From MWBF01 sp040772005 (lineage in GTDB: Bacteria; Chloroflexota; Anaerolineae; CG2-30-64-16), in NCBI GenBank assembly GCA_040772005.1, contig JAXGYZ010000003.1, positions 62,001 through 126,000 of the forward strand: a stretch of DNA of 64,000 nt, in the 5' to 3' direction. Shown one piece after another: positions 16,892 through 25,505 of this stretch (position 1 is the first letter of the stretch; the number at the start of each line of letters is the position of its first letter). A program made the position numbers and the translations under genes. The notes below the pieces were generated by a model. The model ran no database searches. It had not been told where the DNA came from and saw only the letters and a list, made by a program, of their open reading frames with translations.

Positions 16892-17021
16892 GAATAGAAC
16901 GCTGATGACGCAGATTGGACTGATTCACGCTGATCTTTTTGTGATCTATATAATGGAGAAAATCAGCGTCAATCAGGGCCAAGCTTCGCTTGGCACATTA
17001 GCATCATCAGCGTTCTATTCT
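16892..17021. repeat. Inverted repeat, GCTGATGA family, copy 2
   Basis: Perfect 17-bp arms GAATAGAACGCTGATGA (16892-16908) and TCATCAGCGTTCTATTC (17004-17020). Inside is a separate hairpin GCCAAGC-TTC-GCTTGGC (about 16979-16995). The right edge lies three bases from the Gfo/Idh stop codon. Confidence 0.9.
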
Positions 17022-17024
17022 CCG

Positions 17025-18083
17025 TCAGACTGCGGCGATGCGCGGGTCGTCCAGGGTCACGCGGCAGCCTTCGCGCGTGGAGACGTAGGTCGCGAGCACC
17101 ATGCGCAGCGAGGTGCGGCCCTCTTCCGCGGTCGCGAGCGGCGCGCGCTGCCCGTGGAAGAACTCGGCGAGCGGGCCGGACAGCCCCGCGATGCGCGCGC
17201 CGTGCTGGGCCGGGCTGGGGATGTCGCTGTAGGTCCAGCTCTTCGTGTCCTGGCTGTACCACTTCAGCCCCAGGTCGCCGGCGGGCCGCGGTGCAGCGCA
17301 GCCCGGCACATCCCCGAAGCTCTGGATAATGCTGCCCCGCTCGCAGTAGATTTCGGTGGTGTTCTCCGCGGCCACGCAGGTGAACGAGCAGTCGACCTGC
17401 ACCAGCGGGCCGCCTGCATAGCGGAACAGCGCGACGCCGTTATCCATCGGCGCACGCGGGTCGCGCAGGCTCATCACCTCGGCGGTAACGGATTCGGGCA
17501 CGCCGAGCAGCCAGTGGATGAAGTCGATTGGGTGCGCGGAGTCATCGGCCCAGATGTCGCGGTTGAGCGCGGGGTCGAAGTGCCACATGGTCGCGATGTC
17601 CCAGAGCTGGGAGGGCAGGCCGTGACGGCGGCGCACCATGTAGACCTTGCCGAGCGTCTCCTGCTGCACCATCTCCTTCATGGCGATGTTCTGCGGGTCG
17701 ACGCGCATCTGCCAGGCGAGGGTGAAGGGCACGCCCGCCCGCTCGACCGCGGCGACCATGCGGTCCGCCTCCGGCAGGGTCAGCGCCATGGGCTTCTGCA
17801 AGGCAATCATCTTGCCTGCCTTAGCGGCCTGCACGACCAGGTCGGCGTGCAGCGAGGTCTCCGCGGCAACTACCACGCCCTGGATGTCCGGGCGGGCCAG
17901 GAGTTCCGCGGCGCTGGCGCAGCCCTCGAAGCCGAACTGCTCGACGCCCTTCGCCAGCCGTGTCGCGTCGTGGTCCCAGGCCGCGACCGCGGCGATGTCA
18001 TGGCCGGCGTTCTGCTGCCACTGGGTCAGGTACGAGTTGACGTGGCCGTGCGCCAGGCCGAGGATACCGATGTTGACTGTCAT
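17025..18083 (-). CDS. Gfo/Idh/MocA-family oxidoreductase (QKP variant)
   Basis: 352 aa. N-terminal Rossmann fold begins IGILGLAHGHVNSYL. The usual EKP motif is replaced by LQKPMAL at about 97-100, so the catalytic-context Lys is kept but the preceding Glu is Gln. The C-terminal alpha/beta domain carries WHFDPALNRDIWADDSAHPIDFIHWL, where His and Asp residues bind substrate. It oxidises or reduces a sugar hydroxyl with NAD(P). ATG 18081-18083 is used because upstream codons fall in the repeat. It follows the permease genes and probably acts on the imported sugar. Confidence 0.9.
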   Translation of the reverse strand: MTVNIGILGLAHGHVNSYLTQWQQNAGHDIAAVAAWDHDATRLAKGVEQFGFEGCASAAELLARPDIQGVVVAAETSLHADLVVQAAKAGKMIALQKPMALTLPEADRMVAAVERAGVPFTLAWQMRVDPQNIAMKEMVQQETLGKVYMVRRRHGLPSQLWDIATMWHFDPALNRDIWADDSAHPIDFIHWLLGVPESVTAEVMSLRDPRAPMDNGVALFRYAGGPLVQVDCSFTCVAAENTTEIYCERGSIIQSFGDVPGCAAPRPAGDLGLKWYSQDTKSWTYSDIPSPAQHGARIAGLSGPLAEFFHGQRAPLATAEEGRTSLRMVLATYVSTREGCRVTLDDPRIAAV

Positions 18084-18110
18084 GCGATGTGACTCCTTGA
18101 TTGAAGATTG

Positions 18111-18173
18111 CAGATTGAAGATTGAAGATTTCGCCGCAATGTTCACGTCTCATAATCTTCAATCTTCAATTTG
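18111..18173. repeat. Inverted repeat (AGATTGAAGATTGAAGATT family)
   Basis: CAGATTGAAGATTGAAGATT (18111-18130) pairs with AATCTTCAATCTTCAATTTG (18154-18173) with one mismatch. Each arm is itself a tandem of a 9-10 bp word. It lies between permease stop and Gfo/Idh start. Confidence 0.85.
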
Positions 18174-18185
18174 CAATCTGTAGTC

Positions 18186-19085
18186 TTACTTCTCCACCCC
18201 CGTGACGACGACGCCCTGGATGAACAGTTGCTGCGCGAAGAGGAAGAGCAGTACGCACGGCAGCAGGGCCATGACCGAGGCGGCCATCAGCAGGGGCATC
18301 TCAACCACACCCATGTTGGCGGTCTGGAACATGCGCAGGCCGAGGCTGACGGGGAACTTGAGCTGCGACTGGAGATAGACCAGCGGATAGACCAGGTCAT
18401 TCCAATAGTAATAGAAGGCAAAGATGGCGACCGTCGCGATGACCGGCTTGGACAGGGGCAGGAAGAGCTGCGCGAAGATGCGCAGATTCGAGGCGCCGTC
18501 GATGCGCGCGGCGTCCTCCAGCTCGCGCGGGATGCCCAGGAACGCCTGGCGGAACAGGAAAATGTGGAACGCGTTGCCGAAGAACGCGGGCACGATGATC
18601 GGTTTGTAAGAGTCGAGCCAGCCGACGTAGCTGAACATCATGAAATGCGGCACGATGACGACCCACGCGGGCAACATCAGGGTGGTCAGGTTGATGAAGA
18701 ACAGCAGGTCGCGGCCGGGGAAGCGCAGCCGGGCGAAGCCGAACCCCGCAAGCGAGCTGCCGACCAGGGTGCCGATGATGCCTCCGCCGGAGATAATCAG
18801 GCTGTTCAGCAGGTAGCGGGCGAAGGGTGTGCGCTCAAAGACAGTTGGGTAGTTGGACCACAGGAACTGGCTCGGAATCCAGACAATCGGCCAGGTCTGC
18901 ACCTCAGCCAGACTCTTCAGGCTGGTCGAGGCCATCCAGAAGAACGGAACCATGAGCAGCGTGGCGCCCATGAAGAGAACGAGATAGACCAGGAATTTTT
19001 CGATGCGCCGCATGCGCCGAGTACCCAGTCCGTGGTAGTCGATCCCGCCTGAGGCGCCGCTGAGGTATTGTTGTCCGATAGCCAT
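18186..19085 (-). CDS. Sugar ABC transporter permease, MalG type
   Basis: 299 aa integral membrane protein with six predicted helices. It carries the CUT1 permease coupling loop EDAARIDGASNLRIFAQLFLPLSKP, which contacts the ATPase. N-terminal ~20 residues are cytoplasmic. It pairs with the upstream MalF-type permease (10 bp apart) and the lipoprotein at 20161-21564. No ATPase gene is nearby; a shared MsmX-like ATPase elsewhere is expected. Transport direction is import; the sugar is unknown. ATG 19083-19085 is preferred over an upstream in-frame start. Confidence 0.93.
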   Translation of the reverse strand: MAIGQQYLSGASGGIDYHGLGTRRMRRIEKFLVYLVLFMGATLLMVPFFWMASTSLKSLAEVQTWPIVWIPSQFLWSNYPTVFERTPFARYLLNSLIISGGGIIGTLVGSSLAGFGFARLRFPGRDLLFFINLTTLMLPAWVVIVPHFMMFSYVGWLDSYKPIIVPAFFGNAFHIFLFRQAFLGIPRELEDAARIDGASNLRIFAQLFLPLSKPVIATVAIFAFYYYWNDLVYPLVYLQSQLKFPVSLGLRMFQTANMGVVEMPLLMAASVMALLPCVLLFLFAQQLFIQGVVVTGVEK

Positions 19086-19095
19086 GCGCGTCTCC

Positions 19096-20025
19096 TTATG
19101 CCTCTTCGTCCCGCGCACCCGCGTAGAAGACCCAGCGCCGCGACGTGCTGAACACGAAGATCGTCAGCGCGACGATGATGGCGAACAGCATCCAGGCGAG
19201 TGTGGACGCATAGCCGAAGCGCAGCGACCGGAACGCCGTGAAGTAGATGTTCAGTCCGAAGAAATACGTGGCGTAACGCGGGCCGCCGCCGGTCATCACG
19301 TACGCGCTCTCGAAGATCTGGAACGCACCGATCAGGCCCGTGACGAGGTTGAAGAAGATGGTCGGGCTGAGCATGGGCAGGGTGATGTGCCAGAACTGCC
19401 GTGTCCGGCCGGCGCCGTCGATGGACGCGGATTCGTATAACTCGGTGGGAATGGATTGGAGGCCGGACAGGTAGATGATCATGCTGCCGCCGACGCCCCA
19501 CAGGGACATGATGACGAACGCCACCATGACCCAGTCCGGGTCAACCAGCCAGCCGATGTTGTCGATGCCAAAGAAAGACAGGATTGCGTTGAGGATGCCC
19601 CACTGTTTGTGAAAGACAAACTGCCACAGCAGCGCAACGCCCACGCCCGAAGTGACGGAGGGCAGGTAGTAGATCGCGCGGAAGGTCAGAATCCCCCGCA
19701 CGCGCTGGTTCATGAGCAGCGCAATTGCCAGGCCCACGATCAGGTTGAGCGGCAGAAAGCCCACGACAAATGCCAGCGTGGAGCGCACCGAATCCATGAA
19801 ACGCGGATCCCGGGTGAACATATAGATGTAATTCTCTAAGCCGATGAATTTCGGCGCGCCCGAGCCCGAGAAATCCGTGAAGCTGAGGTAAAGGGAGTAA
19901 AGCAGGGGCCCCAGACGGAACAGCAGGTAGCCGATGGCCCAGGGCAGGATAAACAGGAAGCCGTCACGGGCTTCCAGCCGCGCGAGGCGCGACTTGGGCA
20001 TGTAGAATTTGGGTAAGCGGAGCAT
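19096..20025 (-). CDS. Sugar ABC transporter permease, MalF type
   Basis: 309 aa, six predicted membrane helices, beginning near FLFILPWAIGYLLF. The coupling motif YESASIDGAGRTRQFWHITLPMLSP is in the position expected for CUT1 permeases. The start ATG 20023-20025 has a GGGGG run five bases upstream; a GTG two codons earlier would overlap that run. It forms a heterodimer with the next gene product. Confidence 0.93.
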   Translation of the reverse strand: MLRLPKFYMPKSRLARLEARDGFLFILPWAIGYLLFRLGPLLYSLYLSFTDFSGSGAPKFIGLENYIYMFTRDPRFMDSVRSTLAFVVGFLPLNLIVGLAIALLMNQRVRGILTFRAIYYLPSVTSGVGVALLWQFVFHKQWGILNAILSFFGIDNIGWLVDPDWVMVAFVIMSLWGVGGSMIIYLSGLQSIPTELYESASIDGAGRTRQFWHITLPMLSPTIFFNLVTGLIGAFQIFESAYVMTGGGPRYATYFFGLNIYFTAFRSLRFGYASTLAWMLFAIIVALTIFVFSTSRRWVFYAGARDEEA

Positions 20026-20082
20026 AAGCACCCCCGGACGTGATGGGGTGAAGAGGTGAGCAGGGGAACAGGTGAAGACATT

Positions 20083-20109
20083 GTAGGGGCGAGGTCACCT
20101 CGCCCCTAC
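20083..20109. repeat. Hairpin GTAGGGGCGAGGT/ACCTCGCCCCTAC
   Basis: Perfect 13-bp arms around one C, in the 135-bp gap between the binding protein and the first permease. It is flanked by GGTGAA/TTCACC words that also pair across the gap (about 20045-20075 with 20130-20157). A hairpin here could stabilise the binding-protein mRNA relative to the permease part. Confidence 0.85.
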
Positions 20110-20160
20110 TAGGTGACCCTGTCACCCCGTCACCTGTTCACCTATTCACCTGTTCACGTC

Positions 20161-21564
20161 TCAGCCCAGGCTGGCCTGGTTCTGGTCGATGATGCGGGAC
20201 ACTTCTTCGCTGAATGCCTTCAAGGTCTCCGCCGGGTCCTCGTCCACGGTGCCGTTGAGGGTCGGGACGATGATGTTGGTCCAGGCGTTGGCATAGTCGC
20301 GCCAGTACGGCGGGTAGGGCGCGCCGTGCGCACCTTCCATCTGCTTGGCGAAGACTTCTACGTTCTCCGGCGGCAGGCCGCCCTGCGAGGCCGTCTCATT
20401 CCACTTCGGCACCGAGGACTTGCGGCCGGGGATGCTGCGCAGCGGTTCAGAGATGAGGATGTTGGTCCCTTCCGTGCTGGTCAGATATTTGTTGAACTTC
20501 CAGGACGCCTCGAGGTCCTTCGTGTTCTTCGCAATGCCCCACGCGCCGCCGGCCGCGTTGATGCAGGGCGCACCGGACGGGGACTTCGGCATCGCCAGGC
20601 AGTCGAAATCGAACTTGTCCGCGATGTTGGCGCGGAGCTGGACCGTGGCCCAGGACCCCTGGAAGGCCATCGGCACCACTGCGCCCGAGAAGGGATCGAC
20701 GCCCTGCGGCGCGGCGCCGGCTTCGGGGTAGAGGCCCTGCTCGCGTGCTGACACGAACCACTGCATGGCTGCCAGGTTTTCCGGGCTGTCGATCAGGACT
20801 TCCTTGAAGTCGTCACTGAAGACTTTGCCGCCCCAGCCGTACAGGAGGCCCATGAACACCCAGTCCCACAGGTACATATCCAGCGCCCAGGTCTTGAACT
20901 CGTTGCCTTCCTTCTGAACGAAATTCAGGCCGGTCTGGAGCAGCTCGTCCCACTTCCACTCGTCGTTCGCGGGATAGGCAACGCCTGCCTGATCGAACCA
21001 GTCCTTGTTGTAGTAGATGCCGATGTTGGAGAAGTCGTAGGGCAGGGCGAACAGCTCGCCCTTCCACTGCATCTGCGCCAGCTCGGCGGGCCAGAAGTCA
21101 TCCACGTTGACCTCGGCCGCATCGCGCTCGGCAAGCGGCTGCAGGCTCACGGTCCAGCCTTTGCTGGCATAGACGGGCACATCGAACGTGCGGGTGTACC
21201 ACACATCCGGCAGTTGGCCGCCCGCGCCCTGCGTGTTGATGGAGTTGTAGAAGTCCTCGCCCGCGATGTCGAGGCGTTCGATGGTGATGTCGGGGTTGGC
21301 GGCCATGAAGTTGTCCACCACCTTGACGAACAGGGGTTCATCCGCTGCGCCGTGGTTGGTGATGAAGCGCAGGTTGACCTTGCCGGCCGCGGCGGGTGCA
21401 GTGGTGGCTTCGGCTGCCGGCTGCTGGCCGGCGGGAGCCTGAGCCGGTGCGGTAGTGGGTGCGCACGCGCCAAGTGCGAGGCTTGCACCAGCGCCTGCCC
21501 CAGCCAGGAGCGCGCCGTTGAGGAACTTGCGGCGGCTCAGCTTCTTGGAATCGTTGGCTGACAT
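20161..21564 (-). CDS. Extracellular sugar-binding lipoprotein (SBP family 1), Tat signal
   Basis: 467 aa. The N-terminus has a twin-arginine motif S-R11-R12-K-F-L, a hydrophobic stretch and a lipobox ending at C34 (ALGAC), followed by a Thr/Ala/Gln-rich linker (35-60). The mature part has the two-domain solute-binding fold: FITNHGAADEPLFVKVVDNFMAANPDI and later GSWATVQLRANIADKFDFDCLAMP. It captures a sugar outside the membrane for the two permeases downstream. Start ATG 21562-21564 has AGGAG nine bases upstream. The fused upstream reading is intergenic. Confidence 0.94.
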   Translation of the reverse strand: MSANDSKKLSRRKFLNGALLAGAGAGASLALGACAPTTAPAQAPAGQQPAAEATTAPAAAGKVNLRFITNHGAADEPLFVKVVDNFMAANPDITIERLDIAGEDFYNSINTQGAGGQLPDVWYTRTFDVPVYASKGWTVSLQPLAERDAAEVNVDDFWPAELAQMQWKGELFALPYDFSNIGIYYNKDWFDQAGVAYPANDEWKWDELLQTGLNFVQKEGNEFKTWALDMYLWDWVFMGLLYGWGGKVFSDDFKEVLIDSPENLAAMQWFVSAREQGLYPEAGAAPQGVDPFSGAVVPMAFQGSWATVQLRANIADKFDFDCLAMPKSPSGAPCINAAGGAWGIAKNTKDLEASWKFNKYLTSTEGTNILISEPLRSIPGRKSSVPKWNETASQGGLPPENVEVFAKQMEGAHGAPYPPYWRDYANAWTNIIVPTLNGTVDEDPAETLKAFSEEVSRIIDQNQASLG

Positions 21565-21637
21565 GTGCTCTTCTCCTTTGAACAGATGGAAATGACGGGA
21601 GGGCCACGGAAGCTGCGAAAATCTGGCGATTTGTGTT

Positions 21638-21681
21638 AGTATACCAGTCACTTCTGGCACAATCCAGACGTCATGTGCCAG
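21638..21681. promoter_or_regulatory. Promoter/operator of the sugar ABC operon with TGGCACA dyad
   Basis: On the minus strand TGG-TATACT (21638-21646) is an extended -10 element without a good -35 box. Just upstream lies the dyad CTGGCACA (21654-21661)/TGTGCCAG (21674-21681), spaced 12 bp, and a third TGTGCCA at 21684-21690. The -35-overlapping position suggests control by a regulator, perhaps the divergent gene product. Confidence 0.5.
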
Positions 21682-21714
21682 GCTGTGCCATATTTGGTCA
21701 TCGTGCAGAGTGCC

Positions 21715-22974
21715 ATGCTCACCCGCGAAGCCTTCAACCGCCAGGTGGCGGACCTATACCAGCACCTCTATGACCAGGTGTACCTGCGCACGCACCCGCT
21801 CACCGCGGCCCTCGTGCCGGGAACGGCCGCGGGACGCGATGCAGGGCGCAAGGAGCGGGCGTGGCAGCTTTATGATCTCCTGCTCAAGGTCATCGACGAG
21901 CTGGACCCGAGCCCGTTGGCCCCGCCGTTCTCCCGCGAGTGGCGGCGGCACCGGCTGGTGGTGCGGCGGTATGTGGACGGCCTGGAGGTCGGCCCGATTG
22001 CGCACGAGATCGGCATCAGCCGCCGCCAGTACTACCGCGAACATGAGGCTGCTCTCGAAGCCCTGGCGGGCATCCTGTGGGAGCGTTACCAGGCCGCAGC
22101 GGAGGACGCGGGCGACGCTGCTGCTGCCTCTCCGCCCGGCGCGAGCCAGCTGGAGGGCGATGCACCAGACCTGGGCCTGCTGCGGCTGGAGGCCGCGCGG
22201 CTGGCGCAGGCCGGGCGGCACGTCAGCCTGGGCGAGCTCCTGGGCGGCATCCACTCGCTGCTGGAGGAGCGGCTGCGCCAGCGCGCGTTGGCGCTGTCCA
22301 TCGTCGTCCCGCCGCCGCTGGCCCGGCTGCCGGTGGAGAAGAGCCTGCTGCGCCAGCTGCTGCTGGGGATGCTGGGCTTCCTGGCCGAGCATACGCACGC
22401 GGCGGCTCTGGTGCTGCATGGCGACAGCCACGGCGGCGAGCTGATTCTGCAGATGACGGTTGACCCGGCGGATGCGCTGCACGGTGAAGCGGAGGTGGGC
22501 GCGCGCGGGCGGCTGGCGGAGTTCAGCGAGATGGCGGCCTTGAGCCGGGGGGAGGTGCGATTGCTCGGCGGCGCAGCCGCGTTTACGGGTTTCGAGTTGC
22601 GCCTGCCCCTGGAACGCCAACGTACGATCATGGTGGTGGACGACAACGACGACGTGCTCAACCTCATGCAGCGCTACCTGACGCCGCAGTTCTTCCGCGT
22701 GGTCGTCTGTCAGAGCGGCCAGCAGGCGCTCGAGCTGGCCCCCCGGCTCCAGCCGGACCTCATCACTGTGGACCTGATGATGCCGGAGCAGGACGGCTGG
22801 GACGTGCTCCAGGCGCTCCTTAACCGGCCGGACACCCGCCACATCCCCATCGTGGTGTGCTCCGTGCTGCATGAACAGGACCTGGCGCTGGCGCTCGGCG
22901 CGGCCGGTTTCATCGAGAAGCCCATCACGGAGCAGGGGTTGCTTGCGGCGGTGCTGCCGCTGCTGCCGGGGTAG
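21715..22974 (+). CDS. HTH - degenerate HATPase - receiver-domain regulator
   Basis: 419 aa on the plus strand. Residues 1-125 are helical and contain an HTH-like unit RRYVDGLEVGPIAHEIGISRRQYYREHEAALEALAGIL (about 84-121). The middle (about 180-300) resembles a GHKL ATPase shell: RQLLLGMLGFLAEH in place of the N box and a final GGAAAFTGFELRLPLE, but the ATP-binding Asn and glycine motifs are gone. The C-terminal receiver (304-419) is complete with D309/D310, phospho-acceptor D353 and K402. It probably binds DNA or a partner under phosphorelay control from the kinase encoded opposite it. It diverges from the sugar ABC operon, a plausible target. Confidence 0.75.
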   Translation: MLTREAFNRQVADLYQHLYDQVYLRTHPLTAALVPGTAAGRDAGRKERAWQLYDLLLKVIDELDPSPLAPPFSREWRRHRLVVRRYVDGLEVGPIAHEIGISRRQYYREHEAALEALAGILWERYQAAAEDAGDAAAASPPGASQLEGDAPDLGLLRLEAARLAQAGRHVSLGELLGGIHSLLEERLRQRALALSIVVPPPLARLPVEKSLLRQLLLGMLGFLAEHTHAAALVLHGDSHGGELILQMTVDPADALHGEAEVGARGRLAEFSEMAALSRGEVRLLGGAAAFTGFELRLPLERQRTIMVVDDNDDVLNLMQRYLTPQFFRVVVCQSGQQALELAPRLQPDLITVDLMMPEQDGWDVLQALLNRPDTRHIPIVVCSVLHEQDLALALGAAGFIEKPITEQGLLAAVLPLLPG

Positions 22975-22991
22975 CGGCAACGGATAGCGCT

Positions 22992-23063
22992 TGGAGTCGA
23001 GGCTTCAGCCGGTGAGGCCGGCAGCAGGCGTACACGACCTGACCGGCTAAAGCCTCGACTCCA
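22992..23063. repeat. Inverted repeat (TGGAGTCGAGGCTTCAGCCGG family)
   Basis: Arms at 22992-23012 and 23043-23063 pair over 21 bp with one mismatch. This is the convergent gap between the response regulator and kinase, and a bidirectional terminator-like role is possible. The right arm contains the kinase stop codon and its last five codons. Further copies are at 53624-53769 and 63763-63783. Confidence 0.88.
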
Positions 23064-25329
23064 TTTGCGTCTGTAATTCCTGGTTGCCGGTTGATTCCAC
23101 CCGTTCACCCCCCATCGTCACGTCGAGCGCAGCCTGGGCCCACTGGACCACTTCTGTGACCGACAGCGCGCCCGCGCGCTGCACCGTGATGGGGCCGTAG
23201 AGCGGCTCGCCCGCGTCATACGCGTCGTGGCCGGAGACGACGATGATTTTTACATCGGCCAGCCCGGGCATGGCGCGTAGCCGCGGGATGATCTGCGCAC
23301 CGTGCATGTCCGGTAACCCCAGGTCGAGCAGCACGAGGTCGGGCCGCCGCCGCTGGGCGACGGTCAGCGCCTCGCCCGCGGTGTATGCCTCCAACACCCG
23401 GTAGCGCTGCGCAGACATTGCCAACATGCGGCCCATCAGCCGCACGAAATCCGCATCGTCGTCCACCACCAGGACGCGGCTGACGCCGCCCTCGAAGCGG
23501 CGCAGCGCGTTCCACAGATCCGGGCCGGAGACAGGCTTCGTCAGGTAGCCGTCCACCTGCAGGGCCGCGGCCTCGCGTTCGGCTGCGGGCAGGGGGCAGG
23601 TCAGTACGGGCAGCCTGGGGCTCCCCAGGCTGCGAACAAAGACGCGTGTCGGGTTGGTTCTGGTCGGGCCGTCATCTCCCGCTTCCCCGGCGAGCGCCTG
23701 ATCCAGGATGACCAACTGCGGGGTGAGCTCGCGGGCCAGCGCCTGGGCTTCCGCGAGGTCGGGTACGATCAATGTCCGGCACCCGTGCAGGTAGCGGCTC
23801 AGCGCGCCGGCGCCCCGCTGGCTGTGCGTCACAATGAGGACGAGCGGCTCCTGGCGGACCTCCGCCGGGGGATGCGCGGTTGGTAGGGCCAGCGGGCCAT
23901 GCGCCTCCACCGGCAGGCTGAAGGTGAAGGTGCTACCCTGACCCGGGGTGCTCTGCAGGGTGATGTGACCGTCGTGCAGCTCGACGAACCGCTTGCTGAT
24001 CGCCAGGCCCAGCCCGGTCCCGCCGTGCCGCCGCCGCGTCCCGCCGTCCACCTGGTTGAACTCCTCGAAGACGCGCGCCGCCTGCTCCGGCGGGATGCCT
24101 ACGCCGGTGTCGCGCACTGCGAAGTGCACCTCATCGCCGCCGCGCACCACGCGCACGGTGATGCCTCCGCGCTCGGTGAAGCGGGTGGCATTGTTCAGCA
24201 GGTTGAGCAGGACCTGGCGGATGCGCGTCGGGTCGATGTGCAGGGTGGGCAGGTGCGGCTCGATTTCTACGGTGAGCGTCAGGCCCGCGGACTCGACCAG
24301 GCTGCGCGCGGTCTCGACCGTCTCGCGCACCAACTGCGCGGGATCGACCGGCTCGCGCGTCACGCTGACCTGCGCGGTGTCCAGCCGGGCCAAGTCGAGC
24401 ACATCGTTGACCATCGTCTGCAGGTGCTGCGCGTTGCGGTAGACGATGGTGAGGTCGCGCAGGTAGGCGGGTGCGAGGGGGCGGCCATAGTATTCCGGCG
24501 AGCGGGTCATCAGCTCGGTGAAGCCTACGATGAGGTTGAGCGGCGTGCGCAGTTCGTGGCTGATGTTCTGGACGAACTGCTGCTTGAGGCGCCGCGCCTC
24601 CTCCGCCTGGTCGCGCGCCAGGGCCAGCATGTAGTTCGAGCGCTCGATGCGGTAGGTGGCCTCGTCGAGCGCCTTAAGCGCGCGTTGCAGCTCCGCGGCG
24701 CGCGCCTGGGCAATCTCCTCGTTCTCCTGGGCCTGGTCGTAGCCTCGCCACACCCAGGCCAGCGCGGTCCGCAGGTTGTTGACGGACAGGGCGGTCGTGC
24801 CGGTAATCAGCGCCAGGAGCGCGGTGCTCAGCCACGCTTCGACGCCTGACGTGCCTTGCAGCCGGAAGATGAGCAGGTTGCCGGCCAGTGCGGCGAATGC
24901 CAGTGCGGCGAACCCCCGCTCGCCCAGCAGCACACCCGCGACGGTGATCGGGATGATCAGGACGTAGTGGACGCCCGGCGCTTCGAACGCCGACGCAGCC
25001 AGTAGTGCGGCTGCCAGGATGCCCCAAGCCAGGATGTAGCGCGCAGGGGTAGGGCGTGCCAAGCGGGGCTTGTCCCTGCGCCCCAGCACGTAGACGGCCA
25101 GCGCAGCCAGGAGCAGGACGAGCGCCCCGGCCCACGACGGCCGCGAGACGAGTGCAGACCGGCCGCTCGCGATGTAGTCGGCCCAGATGTTGAAGGCCAG
25201 CCACAGATACGCGACGACGGAGCTCCAGAGCGCCAGCACGCGCACCGAATCGGATTGCAGTTCGGCGGTGGTCTGGCGGATGCTGTCGTCAGCGGCGTCC
25301 GGACGGGGGGAGAGGGTCGTGTCAGTCAT
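23047..25329 (-). CDS. Hybrid histidine kinase with two receiver-like domains
   Basis: 760 aa. Six or seven membrane helices span about 28-195. A coiled coil (200-250), HisKA with H258 (NISHELRTP) and HATPase with N380 (NLLNN), D407 (RDTGVGIP) and GGTGLGL (436-442) follow. A degenerate receiver-like domain (about 495-612) lacks the acidic pair but keeps D543 and K598. A canonical receiver (616-740) has D623-D625 and acceptor D669. It senses an unknown signal at the membrane and relays phosphate to its own receiver and likely to the convergent regulator. Its last residues MESRL are encoded by the intergenic repeat. Confidence 0.88.
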   Translation of the reverse strand: MTDTTLSPRPDAADDSIRQTTAELQSDSVRVLALWSSVVAYLWLAFNIWADYIASGRSALVSRPSWAGALVLLLAALAVYVLGRRDKPRLARPTPARYILAWGILAAALLAASAFEAPGVHYVLIIPITVAGVLLGERGFAALAFAALAGNLLIFRLQGTSGVEAWLSTALLALITGTTALSVNNLRTALAWVWRGYDQAQENEEIAQARAAELQRALKALDEATYRIERSNYMLALARDQAEEARRLKQQFVQNISHELRTPLNLIVGFTELMTRSPEYYGRPLAPAYLRDLTIVYRNAQHLQTMVNDVLDLARLDTAQVSVTREPVDPAQLVRETVETARSLVESAGLTLTVEIEPHLPTLHIDPTRIRQVLLNLLNNATRFTERGGITVRVVRGGDEVHFAVRDTGVGIPPEQAARVFEEFNQVDGGTRRRHGGTGLGLAISKRFVELHDGHITLQSTPGQGSTFTFSLPVEAHGPLALPTAHPPAEVRQEPLVLIVTHSQRGAGALSRYLHGCRTLIVPDLAEAQALARELTPQLVILDQALAGEAGDDGPTRTNPTRVFVRSLGSPRLPVLTCPLPAAEREAAALQVDGYLTKPVSGPDLWNALRRFEGGVSRVLVVDDDADFVRLMGRMLAMSAQRYRVLEAYTAGEALTVAQRRRPDLVLLDLGLPDMHGAQIIPRLRAMPGLADVKIIVVSGHDAYDAGEPLYGPITVQRAGALSVTEVVQWAQAALDVTMGGERVESTGNQELQTQMESRL

Positions 25330-25440
25330 GGGGGCAGTATAGCACGAGGCGGGGATTTGGGGATGAGGAATGAGGAATTGGGGCTTAGGAAATGGCCGGT
25401 TTGTATGCAGCGGGTAGCTGGAACGAATACGTCAGTTGCA

Positions 25441-25468
25441 GGACCGCCGATCTGGGGATCGGCGGTCC
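25441..25468. repeat. Perfect hairpin GGACCGCCGATC/GATCGGCGGTCC
   Basis: Perfect 12-bp stem with a TGGG loop, downstream of the WbsX-like gene and upstream of the kinase start. No T-run follows on either strand. A partial GCTTCCAGCTTCC tandem lies at 25480-25503, related to the 14-bp tandem at 53575. Confidence 0.8.
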
Positions 25469-25505
25469 GCACACGAGCGAGCTTCCAGCTTCCGGCTTCC
25501 AGCCC

